NCBI GenBank assembly: GCA_001600495.1
Contig: BCKE01000006.1
Location: 120,312 to 184,311, forward strand
Length of the DNA: 64,000 nt
DNA from: Pilasporangium apinafurcum
Lineage: Eukaryota > Oomycota > Peronosporomycetes > Pythiales > Pythiaceae
Reading direction: 5' to 3'
Part shown: positions 62,880 to 64,000 of the stretch, piece by piece
Layout: every line of letters starts with the position of its first letter
Position numbering within the stretch: the first letter of the stretch is position 1
Made by a program: the position numbers and the translations under genes
Notes under the pieces: generated by a model
What the model saw: the letters and a program-made list of their open reading frames with translations, nothing else
Told to the model about the DNA's origin: nothing
The model's database searches: none

Positions 62880-64000
62880 ATGACTGCTGCCAACGGTGAG
62901 CAAAAGACGATCAGCTACGAGTCCGGTACGGCATTGATGGCTCATGGACCGCATTTCCTGCATGATCACATTGCGGCTAAGTTTGAAGTTGCGCTCGGAC
63001 GTGCGATGCCGCAAATGGAGGTCCGTTTTCGCAATCTCTCAGTCACGGCTGACATCGTTGTCACAGACGATGATTCGAAAACGGAATTACCGACGATTCC
63101 AAACACCATTAAGAAAGGTGTCCTCGGTGCAAAGAAACGTGTGGTGAAGAAAGAGATTCTCAAGAATGTCAGTGGCTGCTTCCGACCTGGTACAGTCACA
63201 CTGTTGCTTGGTCAACCTGGTTCAGGTAAATCGGCATTGCTCAAGATGCTCAGTGGTCGGTTTCCAATGGGCAAGAACATCACGGTCGAGGGAGAGATCA
63301 CATACAATGGCGAATCTCGAGAATCTCTGCTCGAGCGACTACCGCAGTTTGTGGCCTACGTGAACCAGCGGGACCATCATTACCCATGTTTAACAGTGAA
63401 GGAAACGCTGCAGTTTGCACATGCATTCTGTGGTGGTGAACTCTCGCGTCGCGGTGAAGAACTTCTCTCAAAAGGCTCGCTGGAGGAAAATCTAGCGGCA
63501 CTGGAGGCAGCTAAGGCCATGTTTGCACACTACCCAGATGTGATTATCCAACAACTTGGTCTTCAGAACTGCCAAAATACTATCGTCGGTGACGCCATGA
63601 TTCGTGGTGTCTCGGGCGGCGAACGCAAACGTGTCACAACCGGCGAAATGGAATTTGGGATGAAATACATGACGCTTATGGATGAAATTAGTACGGGTCT
63701 CGATAGTGCTGCGACCTACGATATCATCTGCACGCAACGAAGTATCGCTCAGAAACTACGTAAAACCATCGTCATCGCTCTTCTGCAGCCATCACCTGAA
63801 GTATTTGCACTGTTCGATGACGTGATGATTCTCAATGAGGGTGAAGTCATGTATCATGGCCCTTGTGATCAAGTTGTGGGGTATTTTGAAACTCTGGGGT
63901 TCATTTGTCCTCCAAATCGCGACATTGCTGATTACTTGCTCGATCTNGGNACGANTGANCAANATNNNTANCANGTNGGNTCNCCACAAACNCANCANTT
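62880..64000 (+). CDS. PDR-type (ABCG full-size) ABC transporter, 5' part, cut by window end
   Basis: The frame is open from ATG 62880 to the window edge (at least 350 codons) and runs into ambiguous bases from 63947. It covers the first nucleotide-binding domain of a pleiotropic drug resistance transporter. Visible motifs: PDR N-terminal block MEVRFRNLSVTADIVV, Walker A LGQPGSGKSALLK (about residues 110-122), Q-loop VAYVNQRDHHYPCLTVKETL, ABC signature VSGGERKRVT (about 242-251), Walker B MTLMDEISTGLDSA (about 262), and H-loop region ALLQPSPEVFALFDDVMIL, where Gln stands for the usual His as in PDR first domains. The family exports hydrophobic toxins and lipids at the plasma membrane. Membrane domains lie beyond the window. 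Confidence 0.93.
   Translation, partial: MTAANGEQKTISYESGTALMAHGPHFLHDHIAAKFEVALGRAMPQMEVRFRNLSVTADIVVTDDDSKTELPTIPNTIKKGVLGAKKRVVKKEILKNVSGCFRPGTVTLLLGQPGSGKSALLKMLSGRFPMGKNITVEGEITYNGESRESLLERLPQFVAYVNQRDHHYPCLTVKETLQFAHAFCGGELSRRGEELLSKGSLEENLAALEAAKAMFAHYPDVIIQQLGLQNCQNTIVGDAMIRGVSGGERKRVTTGEMEFGMKYMTLMDEISTGLDSAATYDIICTQRSIAQKLRKTIVIALLQPSPEVFALFDDVMILNEGEVMYHGPCDQVVGYFETLGFICPPNRDIADYLLDXXTXXQXXXXXXXPQXXX

Overview
This window looks like nuclear DNA of an oomycete (Stramenopila, Peronosporales/Pythiales grade; the species cannot be named from sequence alone). The grounds are short GT-AG introns (about 66-117 bp), compact genes on both strands, tandem families typical of oomycetes (bZIP-like 'M96' family proteins, START-like plus FYVE-like zinc-finger proteins, secreted subtilases and V8/trypsin-like proteases, a full-size PDR-type ABC transporter), and conserved eukaryotic genes: Arf-like GTPase, DNAJC3, MRG15, RRP15, RanBP/nucleoporin, glutathionyl-hydroquinone reductase.

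Layout. 1-5.1 kb: the tail of one GT71 mannosyltransferase, a complete second copy, and an Arl GTPase. 5.2-8.3 kb: gene-poor, with a decayed repeat. 8.4-14.2 kb: three tandem M96-type genes. 14.4-15.4 kb: an F-box-like/macrodomain gene. 16.2-18.3 kb: a nine-exon DNAJC3 co-chaperone. 20.1-31.3 kb: conserved housekeeping genes: an FG/RanBP1-domain nucleoporin, MRG15, a PTPMT1-like phosphatase, a very unusual FG-repeat/TPR/J-domain fusion of about 1,618 aa, and RRP15. 31.6-32.8 kb: a glutathionyl-hydroquinone reductase. 32.9-39.0 kb: START-like/zinc-finger genes, two intact and one dead. 40.1-43.7 kb: an IQ/Sfi1-like protein and a TauE/SafE-type transporter. 43.8-47.5 kb: two tandem subtilases. 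48.1-53.4 kb: a two-domain FLYWCH/WRKY-like DNA-binding protein and three more F-box-like/macrodomain genes. 54.6-57.6 kb: two tandem secreted V8-like proteases, one with its catalytic histidine replaced. 58.0-61.5 kb: a TIR element and a decayed Fanzor (eukaryotic TnpB-like nuclease). 62.9 kb to the end: the 5' part of a PDR ABC transporter.

Two near-identical 491-bp repeats in inverted orientation (51778-52268 and 60985-61475) bracket a 9.7-kb segment holding one macrodomain gene, both V8-like proteases, the TIR element and the Fanzor relic. Two older relatives of the repeat lie near 0.8 and 6.0-6.4 kb. The most novel items are the FG-TPR-J fusion, the F-box-like/macrodomain family, the pseudo-protease with a gene-conversion tract, and the inverted-repeat-bracketed segment with the Fanzor relic.

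Exon structures were worked out by hand from reading frame, GT-AG borders and family conservation, and may be off by a base or two. Several exons, including a short J-domain exon and the ABC transporter, contain no complete long ORF.
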